15,032 bases of DNA, from contig QMWT01000016.1 of assembly GCA_003661775.1 (NCBI GenBank), positions 1 through 15,032 on the forward strand, written 5' to 3'. The stretch comes from Thermoprotei archaeon. GTDB lineage: Archaea; Thermoproteota; Thermoprotei_A; Sulfolobales; Ignisphaeraceae. Position 1 is the stretch's first letter. Every line of letters begins with the position of its first letter. Below the pieces are notes generated by a model. It ran no database searches, had not been told where the DNA came from, and worked only from the letters and a program-made list of their open reading frames with translations. Positions 1 to 7,162 of the stretch are shown piece after piece. The position numbers and the translations under genes were made by a program.

Positions 1-347
1 GCGTAAAGCAAGTCGCCAGCAACGATAGCAAGCTCAACGCCCCAGAGCTTGTGAACTGTGGGCACCCCACGTCTGAATTCGTCTCTGTCTATTATATCAT
101 CATGTATCAACGTAAAGTTGTGGAATATCTCCACAGCTGCCGCACCTGGCAGGGCATTTTCTTCGCCTTCAGCTCCTCCAGCAATTCTCCCAGACAACAT
201 TGCTATAGCTGGTCTAAGCCTTTTACCTCCAGCTCGTATAAGGTGCATTGCCGCTTCATAAATTTCTTTTGGTTCGCCGCGTACAAGCTCTTCCATGAAC
301 TCATTGACCCGCGAGGAAACATACTTGAGGTACTCCTGCAATTCCAT
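1..347 (-). CDS. Polyprenyl (geranylgeranyl) diphosphate synthase, N-terminal part, cut by window edge
   Basis: This is the first 115 or so residues of a trans-isoprenyl diphosphate synthase, which condenses DMAPP/allylic diphosphates with IPP; in archaea the usual product is the C20 precursor of ether lipids. The sequence shows GGKRLRP at residues 40-46 (IPP diphosphate binding) and the first aspartate-rich motif DDIID at 83-87, followed by the typical RRGVPT at 92-97. The second aspartate motif lies outside the window, so chain length cannot be judged. The ATG at 347 gives a normal N-terminus, and GGTGGGAT lies a little upstream as a possible ribosome site. It follows the IPP isomerase gene by 29 bases on the same strand, consistent with co-transcription and sequential chemistry. 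Assigning it as geranylgeranyl rather than farnesyl synthase is inference from context. Confidence 0.93.
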   Translation of the reverse strand, partial: MELQEYLKYVSSRVNEFMEELVRGEPKEIYEAAMHLIRAGGKRLRPAIAMLSGRIAGGAEGEENALPGAAAVEIFHNFTLIHDDIIDRDEFRRGVPTVHKLWGVELAIVAGDLLY

Positions 348-376
348 CCTGGTATCCCACCACGTAACTGCTACTC

Positions 377-1474
377 TTACTTTATAATAGTGAGCCCCCT
401 CTGCTTAATCCATTCGTTCAGGGGTCCTGTAACCACTATAGGTACGCGTCTAAGCTCACGGATATTCCGGGCGCCCGTTAGGAGCATCGCATATTTCAGA
501 ACCTCTACTAGTTCTCTTAAGTATATGTCAGCCTGAGAGTTCATTAACGCAACAAGGATAGGTCTTGCCATAGACACCAGGTCGGCTCCCAATGCTATAG
601 CGCGAGCTATATCGAGACCTGTCCTAACACCTCCGCCAGCTATTATGCATGCATCAGGTGCACCATTCCTAGCCTCTACTACTGCCGCCGCTGTCGGTAT
701 ACCCCATTCCCTAAGTTCTCTACCTACGACCTTACCCCTCTTAACACCACGAATAATCTCTATAGCGATCCAGTTAGTTCCACCCGCACCCGCAACATCG
801 AATATCTTCACACCTAATCTCCTCAGTCTAAAAACAACTTCTCTTGAGAGACCACACCCTACCTCCTTAATCATGACTGGGACAGAGATCCTATCCACGA
901 TTTCAGCGATACGTTCCTCTACCCCTTTTAGATCTTTGTCTCCATTTACCTGCACCAGCTCCTGAGCCGGATTGAGATGAATTGCCAGAATATCGGCACC
1001 TATAGAGTCGACAAGAAATTCTAATTCCTCTACCTTCAAATCCTTGATTTGCGCTGCGCCAATGTTGGCAATTACTGGTACTTCTGGCGCCTTCTTCCGT
1101 ACAACGGCGTAAGTTTCAATGACAGAAGAACTCCTTTTTAGAAGCATAGCTCGTTGACTTCCTACCCCCACACCTACGCGGAACTTCTGTGCAAGCTCAC
1201 CTATTTTTTCATTTACGGTCTTAGATTCTGATGTACCGCCTGTCATACCTGAGATTATCAGTGGCATCGAAAGTTTGTATTTTAGGAATTCTATGGACGT
1301 GTCAACGTCATCTAGAGATAATTCAGGGAGCGCATTATGTATCAGAATTACATATTCAAGCCAAGTAGTGTGAGGACCCTCAACTCCTCCTTCCAGCGTT
1401 AGAAGTAGATGCTCCAATTTTCTGCTCTCTATATCTTCAGGACGTCTTGGTTCTAAGGAAGTATCCGAGTGCAT
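377..1474 (-). CDS. fni: Type 2 isopentenyl-diphosphate delta-isomerase (FMN-dependent)
   Basis: The 365-residue protein interconverts IPP and DMAPP using reduced FMN in a TIM-barrel fold. Family marks in order are SRKLEH at 17-22, MTGG at 77-80, SQRAM at 106-110, the substrate/Mg site HLNPAQE at 166-172, the flavin-contacting lysine in KEVG at 203-206, GAGGTNW at 229-235 and the phosphate-binding GGGVRTG at 280-286. Length is normal for the family. The start codon lies 22 bases inside the upstream kinase gene, and GGAGGT about 8 bases before the ATG gives a good ribosome site, so translation is probably coupled. It sits between isopentenyl phosphate kinase and the prenyl synthase and supplies DMAPP for the latter. 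All expected catalytic residues appear present. Confidence 0.96.
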   Translation of the reverse strand: MHSDTSLEPRRPEDIESRKLEHLLLTLEGGVEGPHTTWLEYVILIHNALPELSLDDVDTSIEFLKYKLSMPLIISGMTGGTSESKTVNEKIGELAQKFRVGVGVGSQRAMLLKRSSSVIETYAVVRKKAPEVPVIANIGAAQIKDLKVEELEFLVDSIGADILAIHLNPAQELVQVNGDKDLKGVEERIAEIVDRISVPVMIKEVGCGLSREVVFRLRRLGVKIFDVAGAGGTNWIAIEIIRGVKRGKVVGRELREWGIPTAAAVVEARNGAPDACIIAGGGVRTGLDIARAIALGADLVSMARPILVALMNSQADIYLRELVEVLKYAMLLTGARNIRELRRVPIVVTGPLNEWIKQRGLTIIK

Positions 1475-2238
1475 CTTATCCTACCTCCGGTTAACGCCTT
1501 GTACACATAGCCCTTTCTGAGCGCGTTAAATATAATGACTTCACCCACACTATCGATGTACTTAACACCGTAACTAAGCTTGCTCATCATACCCCCTGTT
1601 ACATCGTACCTGACACTTCCTGCAAAACTTGCGCTTCTATTGCTAAACATAGTTAAACTTAACCTGCTAAGGAATCTAGCATCCCTAAACTTCGTCGGGT
1701 CTCTGTCGTACACTCCGTCAACTGCTGTTCCAAAAAGCAGTCTATCAGCCTTAAACACAGAAGCTAAAAACCAGGCTATCAGATCTCCCGACAGGATCTT
1801 GAATCCTTCATCGGATGCCACAACATCTCCATAAAGTACTGGCACTATATTCCTTTCTAACAATTTACAAATTACGTTAGAATGAGCCTCAACAGAGCCA
1901 TCACTCCTTAGAAAGAAAAGTGCCCGTGGTGTTACTGAAACAGCAGGAACACCATAGAGATTTAGTATTTCGACTACCGCCCTATTCAACTCATCCATGT
2001 AACCAGCTATAGTACAGAAACCTTCCACGTCTATCATGCCTACATTATCTAGGAACGCCTTAGCCACGTAATGTCCAAAGCTTCCGCCTCCATGAACAAG
2101 GACTAGCTTCATACCTCTATGTCTATTCAAGGCAGCTCTAATTTCATGCGCTATACGCTCAGCTTCACCTCTTCTGAGCCGGAAAGGTCTATCCTTCTCC
2201 GTAAGCACAGCTCCTCCTATTTTGAGAACTTGCAACAT
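1453..2238 (-). CDS. ipk: Isopentenyl phosphate kinase
   Basis: This 261-residue amino-acid-kinase-fold protein is predicted to phosphorylate isopentenyl phosphate to IPP, the last kinase step of the archaeal mevalonate pathway. It opens with KIGGAVLTEKD (residues 6-16; nucleotide-binding lysine and glycines). It then has HGGGSFGH ending in His56, which fits the catalytic histidine that distinguishes isopentenyl phosphate kinases from other amino acid kinases. Later come the SGD motif and GVYDRDP (nucleotide-side segments) and DVTGGMMSKL near the C-terminus. Length is typical. The ATG at 2238 begins just after the stop of the upstream unknown gene (2 bases between), and its 3' end overlaps the isomerase start by 22 bases. 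Context, motifs and length agree, so the call is firm; acetylglutamate or uridylate kinase are much less likely because of the His and the neighbours. Confidence 0.94.
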   Translation of the reverse strand: MLQVLKIGGAVLTEKDRPFRLRRGEAERIAHEIRAALNRHRGMKLVLVHGGGSFGHYVAKAFLDNVGMIDVEGFCTIAGYMDELNRAVVEILNLYGVPAVSVTPRALFFLRSDGSVEAHSNVICKLLERNIVPVLYGDVVASDEGFKILSGDLIAWFLASVFKADRLLFGTAVDGVYDRDPTKFRDARFLSRLSLTMFSNRSASFAGSVRYDVTGGMMSKLSYGVKYIDSVGEVIIFNALRKGYVYKALTGGRIRCTRILP

Positions 2239-2240
2239 GT

Positions 2241-3065
2241 CTAGTTCCCAACCTTGAGCTTTATGGGATAGAGGTATGCATAATCGTTATCACAAACCCA
2301 GCGCCAAGGATATCCCTCTTCGGGTACCTTAATTCCGTAAAGTACGTGAAGAACACCATTCTCTAAACGATAATAGAATTGCACATCATCGACTGCATCC
2401 TCTTCAAGATATTGTGCTAGCTCAAGCACCGAATAGCCCAGCAATTTGACTATTAGTGACATGAGGCGAGGAGGTATTTCGCTAACACGTTTTCTCAGCC
2501 GAACGATTCGCTTCGGGTTCTCTAGTTCTATACCTACATTGCCCAATACATACACATCCTCTCCGTAGTGGTATACAAGGGACTTGCTCAGCTCTGCAGC
2601 ATACCTGTATCCTCCCAGCAGATTGGGATTGAGACCTAGAGAGATATCTACTAAGATGCCCGATTGCAGCAAATACTGATGCTCCTCGGCCCCAATATCA
2701 TTAATTCCACTAAGCATCTTGATAATACTGTTGCTGCACACTACGTACACATAGAGTGCAGGAATGCGTATAGGAGTATCGACAACACACCTTATTGAAA
2801 AAGGTATAGATAACCCTAGTAATTCTTCAAGTCTTACAACAAAATTTCTCAGCCATAGAGTAGTTCTCTCTTCTGAAAACTGATCTTCCATCGAACAAAT
2901 ACACTTTTTTCCGCCAGTCGTCGCATTTATTTCCACATTAACCCTCATATTTGCAGAAATGCCCATGAGTACTGGGATATTTACATTATCTATAACAACT
3001 CCGAGGATAGGTAGTGCAACGGGATAGCTATAGTGATAAACGCGAACTCCATTAACATTAAACAT
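2241..3065 (-). CDS. Unrecognised protein in the mevalonate-kinase position
   Basis: I do not recognise this 274-residue protein. It lies between rps2 and isopentenyl phosphate kinase, in the lipid gene group where many archaea carry mevalonate kinase, a GHMP kinase of somewhat greater length. The diagnostic GHMP motifs are missing: there is no PxxxGLGSSA phosphate loop and no C-terminal GAGGGG. Two stretches are vaguely placed like GHMP segments, DTPIRIPALYVY at 96-107 (where the P-loop would be) and SGILVDISLGLNPNLLGG at 135-152 (where SGxD...GG would be), but this may be chance. Other visible features are a CIC pair at 55-57, a charged stretch at 183-193, and an aromatic-rich C-terminus (PWRWVCDNDYAYLYP). 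No signal peptide or membrane segment stands out. It is likely cotranscribed with ipk. Catalytic activity as a mevalonate kinase seems improbable from the sequence alone. Confidence 0.8.
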   Translation of the reverse strand: MFNVNGVRVYHYSYPVALPILGVVIDNVNIPVLMGISANMRVNVEINATTGGKKCICSMEDQFSEERTTLWLRNFVVRLEELLGLSIPFSIRCVVDTPIRIPALYVYVVCSNSIIKMLSGINDIGAEEHQYLLQSGILVDISLGLNPNLLGGYRYAAELSKSLVYHYGEDVYVLGNVGIELENPKRIVRLRKRVSEIPPRLMSLIVKLLGYSVLELAQYLEEDAVDDVQFYYRLENGVLHVLYGIKVPEEGYPWRWVCDNDYAYLYPIKLKVGN

Positions 3066-3080
3066 TATTCATCATTCCTA

Positions 3081-3095
3081 GAAAAAGAAATTTAA
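3081..3095 (-). promoter_or_regulatory. T-rich spacer after rps2: possible terminator or leaderless promoter
   Basis: On the minus strand this reads TTAAATTTCTTTTTC, between the rps2 stop at 3107 and the ATG at 3065. A T-run like this can end transcription of the ribosomal operon. Its 5' part also lies about 25-30 bases before the ATG, the spacing of a TATA box for a leaderless transcript, and the following gene has only a poor SD site. Either reading would separate the lipid block from the ribosomal block. The evidence is composition and spacing only. Confidence 0.35.
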
Positions 3096-3106
3096 CGATT
3101 TCGGGT

Positions 3107-3769
3107 CTATAGTTTCGTTTCAAATTCATCAAATCCCACAGGTAGATCTTCGTCAGGCCCAATCTCTCTTCTTTCACGAAGAACTTGCCTTGCAAGGATC
3201 CAGTAGAGAAGCGCAAGTGATCTCCTACCCTTATTGTTGCCCGGAATAACGAGGTCTACACCATTGAGCTTATTGTCCGTGCTGGCGAAAGCAACGATCG
3301 GTATTCCCACTTCTAGTGCCTCAGTAAGAGCTTGGTCATCAGTTCTAGGATCTGTTATGATTATGACCTCAGGCTCTGCAAACCACTCAAGTTTAGGATT
3401 CGTTAACGTACCCGGAATGAACCTGCCTACAACTGCTCTAGCTTTGACAAACTCTGCAAACCTCTGCACCGGTCTATGACCATATTGGCGAGCTGCTACC
3501 GCCAAGATACTTTCAGGTTCGTAACGTGCCAAGAACTTCGCTGCTATTCGGAGTCTTTCATCAGTACGCCTTATATCTATTATGTACAGACCATCTGGCC
3601 TTACTTTAAATACAAACTTCTCCATGTACTTTGTACATGTGTGCGTACCTATGTGCACACCTGCAGAGAGATACGCCTCCAGCGGCACTAAGAGCTCAGC
3701 ACCCTTGGCTTCTTTAGCTGATGGCTGAGTTTGCCCATTTTCAGTCTTTTCAACCTCAGCACTACTCAT
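3107..3769 (-). CDS. rps2: Small ribosomal subunit protein uS2
   Basis: This is ribosomal protein S2 of the archaeal/eukaryotic (SA) type, a component of the 30S body on the solvent side. Recognisable family segments are SAGVHIGTHTCTKYM, DGLYIIDIRRTDERL, the RFIPGTLTNP block, the EVIIITDPRTD strand and the NNKGRRSLALLYWILARQ helix. I chose the ATG at 3769 (220 residues) because AGGTGA ends exactly 7 bases before it; earlier in-frame ATGs at 3775 and 3790 are possible but lie on top of or upstream of that ribosome site. The SD is made from the last sense codon and stop of rpoN. It ends the ribosomal block, as in many archaea where rpoN, rps2 and lipid genes are neighbours. Confidence 0.96.
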   Translation of the reverse strand: MSSAEVEKTENGQTQPSAKEAKGAELLVPLEAYLSAGVHIGTHTCTKYMEKFVFKVRPDGLYIIDIRRTDERLRIAAKFLARYEPESILAVAARQYGHRPVQRFAEFVKARAVVGRFIPGTLTNPKLEWFAEPEVIIITDPRTDDQALTEALEVGIPIVAFASTDNKLNGVDLVIPGNNKGRRSLALLYWILARQVLRERREIGPDEDLPVGFDEFETKL

Positions 3770-3776
3770 ACTCATG

Positions 3777-3782
3777 TCACCT
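3777..3782 (-). promoter_or_regulatory. SD of rps2 formed by the rpoN stop (AGG TGA)
   Basis: The final Arg codon AGG and stop TGA of rpoN spell AGGTGA, complementary to the archaeal 16S 3' end. It is 7 bases from the ATG at 3769 and only 1 base from that at 3775, which favours the downstream start. Confidence 0.7.
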
Positions 3783-3974
3783 AACACCATAATTCATAAC
3801 TTCGTGAAGTAACTCCACATGCGACAAGAGCATCCGCCTACAACAGTACCTCTTAATTCCAAGATCATCAAGCACCTTCTTGGGGTCTTCACCCTTCTTG
3901 ACACGTTCTGAAAATTCATTCCATTTGGCCCCTATAGGGTATCCACAAGTGAAGCATCTTACGGGTATGATCAT
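3777..3974 (-). CDS. rpoN: DNA-directed RNA polymerase subunit N (Rpb10 homologue)
   Basis: RpoN is the small zinc-binding subunit that, with L, D and P, forms the assembly platform of archaeal RNA polymerase. From the ATG at 3974 the protein is 65 residues, the usual length, beginning MIIPVRCFTCG. The zinc ligands are Cys7 and Cys10 (CFTC) and the paired Cys44-Cys45 (YCCRRM), the hallmark of the Rpb10 family. An in-frame GTG at 3983 would add three residues, but it overlaps the AGGTGA ribosome site, so I reject it. The gene follows rps9 directly, its SD being the rps9 terminal AGG TGA, and its own terminal AGG TGA serves rps2. Confidence 0.96.
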   Translation of the reverse strand: MIIPVRCFTCGYPIGAKWNEFSERVKKGEDPKKVLDDLGIKRYCCRRMLLSHVELLHEVMNYGVR

Positions 3975-3979
3975 TTTCG

Positions 3980-3985
3980 TCACCT
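3980..3985 (-). promoter_or_regulatory. SD of rpoN formed by the rps9 stop (AGG TGA)
   Basis: The last Arg codon and stop of rps9 read AGGTGA, 5 bases before the rpoN ATG at 3974. This decides the rpoN start against the GTG at 3983. Confidence 0.75.
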
Positions 3986-4453
3986 GTAAGACTTTTGCCT
4001 AAACCTTCTAGCGCTATAACGTAACCATTTCTCAGGTTCAGTTTGCCTGGGATCACCCGCCAACATGGTCCTGTCATATTCTTTGTAAAGCGCCTTTATC
4101 TCCTCCGAATTAAAGTACGCTACAATACCCCTAGCTATCGCCATCCTAACAGCGTCTGCTTGCGCCATCACTCCTCCTCCTTCAACTCTAATGTCGATGT
4201 CTATAGAGTTTCTAAGCTTCTCATTAAGGAGGAGCAGCGGCTCCATCATCTTCATCCGCGCCATTTCTATGGGCCAGATCTCTATAGGAACACCATTTAT
4301 TCGCACACGCCCTATACCGCTTTTTATTACCGCTCGTGCTATGGCTGTTTTCCTCTTACCACTACTTATCACAATTCTTCTCTGCCCTATTACAGCTGGA
4401 TAGGCTCCGCGAACACTGACCCGTTGTGTGGGCCGCTCCTTCTCAACACTCAT
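3980..4453 (-). CDS. rps9: Small ribosomal subunit protein uS9
   Basis: Ribosomal protein S9 sits in the 30S head, and its basic C-terminal tail reaches the P-site tRNA. The 157-residue protein has the family block SSGKRKTAIARAVI after a roughly 28-residue N-terminal extension, then GVMAQADAVRMAIARG and the tail ending SARRFRQKSYR, with the expected terminal arginine. The ATG at 4453 overlaps the rpl13 stop as ATGA, and GGGTG lies about 8 bases upstream. A later start would remove the extension, but none has a better ribosome site that I can see. It is part of the conserved rpl18e-rpl13-rps9-rpoN-rps2 run. Confidence 0.95.
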   Translation of the reverse strand: MSVEKERPTQRVSVRGAYPAVIGQRRIVISSGKRKTAIARAVIKSGIGRVRINGVPIEIWPIEMARMKMMEPLLLLNEKLRNSIDIDIRVEGGGVMAQADAVRMAIARGIVAYFNSEEIKALYKEYDRTMLAGDPRQTEPEKWLRYSARRFRQKSYR

Positions 4454-4944
4454 AATCCAACACCCTTCCAGCCCATGGATTTGGCTATCTCGGCAATTGT
4501 AACTGTTTCAAGTCTCTTAAGCTTATCCGTGAGTGTATCTTCGATTTTCACGAACTCCTTACCTTTCAGTTCCTCAGGAACTCCTACATACGCTTTCAAT
4601 CTTCTATACGCTTTAAAGCCACGCCAATTCTCTTTAGGTAACATTCCTTTAACTGCTTTCTTGAATATATGTATAGGGTTCCGAGGCCTTCTGGGAGCGT
4701 GTCTATATGGGTTCTTATGTGTCCTGACTTCAAGCCACAGCTTATAGCTCTCTATGACCATCTTCTTGTCTCCGGTAACCACGGCCTTCTCGACATTGAC
4801 TACATTAACTGTGTAGCCCATGAGCAAGAGCTTTGCTACATATGTTGCAAGTCTTCCCAGTACTGCTCCCTCAGCATCTATGTTGATTACTCTACTCTGA
4901 GCCGCTCTCTCTAGAACCTCTTCAAAAGTTAGCACCTCGCTCAT
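4450..4944 (-). CDS. rpl13: Large ribosomal subunit protein uL13
   Basis: Ribosomal protein L13 is a 50S assembly protein. The 164-residue sequence carries the family core INIDAEGAVLGRLATYVAK, the NVEKAVVTGDKK segment, RAPRRPRNP-like HAPRRPRNPIHIF and GMLPKENWRGFKAYRRLKAYVG. The first 18 or so residues precede the usual archaeal start, so the N-terminus is somewhat long. The ATG at 4944 nevertheless has GGTGA 4 bases upstream and an ATGA overlap with rpl18e, which supports it. Neighbour overlaps on both sides imply coupled translation. Confidence 0.95.
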   Translation of the reverse strand: MSEVLTFEEVLERAAQSRVINIDAEGAVLGRLATYVAKLLLMGYTVNVVNVEKAVVTGDKKMVIESYKLWLEVRTHKNPYRHAPRRPRNPIHIFKKAVKGMLPKENWRGFKAYRRLKAYVGVPEELKGKEFVKIEDTLTDKLKRLETVTIAEIAKSMGWKGVGL

Positions 4945-5303
4945 ATTATCACCCGGACGCCGCTACCTCTTGGATTCTCCCTGATCAGTTCTAGTATGTG
5001 CATCACCCTACCACCAGCACTTCTGATCTTCTCAACAGCACTACGCGAGAACCCTATTGCCGCTACGGTCACAGGATGGTCTATAATTCCTGCACCTAAA
5101 ACCTTTCCTGGCACTACCACGATCTCGTTCTCCTTAGAATATCTATTTATCTTACTTACGTTGACAACAACCCTTCTTCTAGCGGGCCTCTGCAACAGCT
5201 CTGCAACGTATCTCCATACAAGCGCTTTATGCTCCCGAGCTACTTTCCTAAGCTTTCTTATTGTTATCCTTAACACATAGTTCGTGGGACCTGTTCGTCT
5301 CAT
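4941..5303 (-). CDS. rpl18e: Large ribosomal subunit protein eL18
   Basis: This is the archaeal/eukaryotic-specific 50S protein eL18 (historically L18e), with no bacterial counterpart. At 120 residues it has normal archaeal length. Family features are a basic N-terminus with TNYVLRITIRKLRKVAREH, the RRRVVVNVSKINRYS strand, the VVPGKVLGAGIIDHPVTVAAIGFS core and the C-terminal block with ENPRGSGVRVI. The ATG at 5303 overlaps the rpoD stop (ATGA), and GAGGGAG lies about 8 bases upstream. Its stop in turn overlaps rpl13. Confidence 0.95.
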   Translation of the reverse strand: MRRTGPTNYVLRITIRKLRKVAREHKALVWRYVAELLQRPARRRVVVNVSKINRYSKENEIVVVPGKVLGAGIIDHPVTVAAIGFSRSAVEKIRSAGGRVMHILELIRENPRGSGVRVII

Positions 5304-6211
5304 AGCGAAGCTCCCTCACGCTTCTCTTTTCCTCCGCTAGTACCTCCCCATTCCATAGCCTGTTTGATAAAGTTGTCCAGCTCACCTATAAGTATGTTTA
5401 GAGCTTCTCTAACAATGGTGGAAGCCTTCAACGCCCCTGAAGATTCTACGTGCAATATAAATTCATTATCTTTATACTTTACCTTCAGAGCGCGTTGTTT
5501 GCAAGCATTCTCACATTGTCTACATATTATACATTCAGAAGGTTTTTCGACAACAACCTTACCATTATCTATTCTGAGCACCGAGCGTGGACAAACTTTT
5601 ACACATTCACCACATCCAGTACATCGCTCATCATAAACACTTATATCTGCAACATGTTTCACTACAGATACTGTTGCAGGACTCCACTTCGCATGTTCAA
5701 GCCCTCTCCCAAGCCTTGCCCTCATTTCTAGAATAAGCCTCTGGCCCGGTGCAAGTATTACCAAAGGAATGTTCTTGTATACTGGGTATACATCAGGATC
5801 TTCAGACTTTATATCGCCGGAGTAGACTACGATGTTCTCCTCATTAGCTGACGCCTCAAGGTACATATGAACAAAACATTCCTTGCACACCTCCGGTGGT
5901 GGTCTTTGAGGCTCCTCGCTCTTCTCAGCGTGACCACACCAGGCACAGGTTTCGGGATCCCGATACTTCTTCAGTGCCTTTTCGGAGTACAGAGGTACAA
6001 GCCCTAATCTATGAGCTATAACCTCATCGAAGAGCGCCGTGGTATTAGTTATCACCATTACCTCGTCTATGGCCATACACGGAACTTTCGCAAGCGCATA
6101 ACGCCTAATAACATTTAGCAGTGCTAGAGGGACATTTCTGAAAAGTATTGTTACAGAATTATCTGTGCTTTCTAAGACCCTTACCTCTATGTCTTCCCCC
6201 CTAGTACTCAA
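5300..6211 (-). CDS. rpoD: RNA polymerase subunit D (Rpb3 homologue) with two ferredoxin-like cluster motifs
   Basis: RpoD pairs with RpoL to nucleate archaeal RNA polymerase assembly. The N-terminal dimerisation part contains LALLNVIRRYALAKVPCMAIDEV and HRLGLVPL. A zinc-type knuckle CxxC-x16-CxxC follows at Cys89/92/109/112. Domain 3 carries two complete cysteine quartets, Cys197/200/203/207 (CTGCGECVKVCP) and Cys227/230/233/237 (CIICRQCENAC), which is the pattern of two [4Fe-4S] ferredoxin-like clusters. The C-terminus returns to the Rpb3 fold (FILHVESSGALKASTIVREAL). Length is 303 residues including these domains. The start is a TTG at 6211, 6 bases after the rps11 stop; GGGTG about 9 bases upstream is a modest SD and no better in-frame start exists before the conserved region. 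It overlaps rpl18e as ATGA. Confidence 0.95.
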   Translation of the reverse strand: MSTRGEDIEVRVLESTDNSVTILFRNVPLALLNVIRRYALAKVPCMAIDEVMVITNTTALFDEVIAHRLGLVPLYSEKALKKYRDPETCAWCGHAEKSEEPQRPPPEVCKECFVHMYLEASANEENIVVYSGDIKSEDPDVYPVYKNIPLVILAPGQRLILEMRARLGRGLEHAKWSPATVSVVKHVADISVYDERCTGCGECVKVCPRSVLRIDNGKVVVEKPSECIICRQCENACKQRALKVKYKDNEFILHVESSGALKASTIVREALNILIGELDNFIKQAMEWGGTSGGKEKREGASL

Positions 6212-6217
6212 AGATCT

Positions 6218-6619
6218 TTACACCCTTCTTCCGCGTCTACCTCCTGGCCTCCTGGTGGTATCATGAGGTATAGGCGTCACATCTTCTATTCTACCAATGA
6301 TAAACCCTGCTCTCGCTAATGCTCTGATCGCTGCTTGGGCACCAGGACCCGGAGTCTTGGGACCATGACCTCCAGGGGCTCTGACTTTAATGTGCAACGC
6401 CGTTATACCTTTCTCCATAGCCTCCTGAGCAACTCTGTAAGCTACCATCATAGCAGCATAGGGGCTTGGCTTCTCCCTATCAGCTCTAACAACCATCCCT
6501 CCTGAGCCACGGGCTACGGTCTCGGCACCTGTGAGATCTGTTATGTGAACTATGGTGTTGTTGAACGAAGCATAGATATGAGCGACACCCCACTTGAGCT
6601 CACGAGCCGCGAACGCCAT
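6218..6619 (-). CDS. rps11: Small ribosomal subunit protein uS11
   Basis: S11 lines the mRNA exit region of the 30S platform. The 133-residue protein has GVAHIYASFNNTIVHITDLTG near the N-terminus, GGMVVRADREKPSPYAAM in the middle and the characteristic APGGHGPKTPGPGAQAAIRAL, ending in IEDVTPIPHDTTRRPGGRRGRR. Length and motifs are complete. The ATG at 6619 is preceded by AGGTGA with 6 bases spacing, the first A being shared with the rps4 TGA stop. It lies in the conserved order rps13-rps4-rps11-rpoD. Confidence 0.97.
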   Translation of the reverse strand: MAFAARELKWGVAHIYASFNNTIVHITDLTGAETVARGSGGMVVRADREKPSPYAAMMVAYRVAQEAMEKGITALHIKVRAPGGHGPKTPGPGAQAAIRALARAGFIIGRIEDVTPIPHDTTRRPGGRRGRRV

Positions 6620-6630
6620 AGAAGCTCACC

Positions 6631-7146
6631 TCACGCTTTCGTACCTTCGGCACTCGCCTTGACAAAAGGCGAGCCTGGATAGAAGTCTACATAGGGTTCT
6701 TCCTCACGCGAGACTAAGTATCCAGGAGAGGTGACCCGCCTTCCTTTAATCGCTATGTGTCCATGCACTATGAGCTGCCTAGCCTGATGTATGGTCTTCG
6801 CAAGACCCTTACGCCACACTATCGTTTGCAACCTTCTCTCCAGTATCGCCTCGACAGAGAGACTCAGCACATCACTTATGGTGGCGTTCTCTGAGGGAAG
6901 TATACCCATCGAGTAGAGCTTCCTGATGAGAGTCCTCTCTTCACGTTCACGGATCTCAGGAGGAAGTGCTAGTAGCGCTCTAGCACGAGCCCTTATTCTT
7001 CGAAGCATTGTCTGTACAATCCACAGTTCACGTTTATTACGTAGTCCGTACGTTCCTACAAGCTCCATTTCTTGGATGAGTCTCTCTTTAATCCAAGGAT
7101 GCCCAGGACTCTCCCACTTTTTACGAGGTTTCTTAGGATCGCCCAC
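6631..7146 (-). CDS. rps4: Small ribosomal subunit protein uS4
   Basis: S4 is a primary 16S-rRNA binder and assembly initiator of the 30S body. The 171-residue protein begins with the archaeal GDPKKPRKKWESPGHPW segment, continues with a basic helical region, and contains the S4 RNA-binding domain from about residue 103 (RRLQTIVWRKGLAKTIHQARQLIVHGHIAIKGRRV). The start is GTG at 7146. An ATG 5 bases upstream is in a different frame. The SD AGGAGGTGA, the last two Arg codons and stop of rps13, is 7 bases from the GTG, as strong a site as exists in the window. Confidence 0.96.
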   Translation of the reverse strand: MGDPKKPRKKWESPGHPWIKERLIQEMELVGTYGLRNKRELWIVQTMLRRIRARARALLALPPEIREREERTLIRKLYSMGILPSENATISDVLSLSVEAILERRLQTIVWRKGLAKTIHQARQLIVHGHIAIKGRRVTSPGYLVSREEEPYVDFYPGSPFVKASAEGTKA

Positions 7147-7153
7147 GTCATTC

Positions 7154-7162
7154 TCACCTCCT
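7154..7162 (-). promoter_or_regulatory. Near-perfect SD of rps4 made of the rps13 Arg-Arg-stop codons
   Basis: The minus strand reads AGG AGG TGA, which ends rps13 and matches the expected anti-SD complement (GGAGGTGA) of archaeal 16S rRNA. It is 7 bases upstream of the rps4 GTG start and fixes that start. Confidence 0.8.

Noticed and set aside
51..536. Plus-strand frame across the prenyl synthase and isomerase ends
   Set aside because: The minus strand encodes GGKRLRP and DDIID of a prenyl synthase and the isomerase C-terminus; the plus frame is composition noise.
3600..3665. Repeated GTACAT/TGTGCA-like words on the plus strand, considered as a repeat array
   Set aside because: They lie within the conserved uS2 coding sequence (HIGTHTCTKYMEKF) and are explained by its codons.
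4043..4747. Open plus-strand frame of 234 codons antisense to rps9 and rpl13
   Set aside because: No ribosome site and no recognisable domain; both underlying minus-strand ribosomal proteins are unmistakable.
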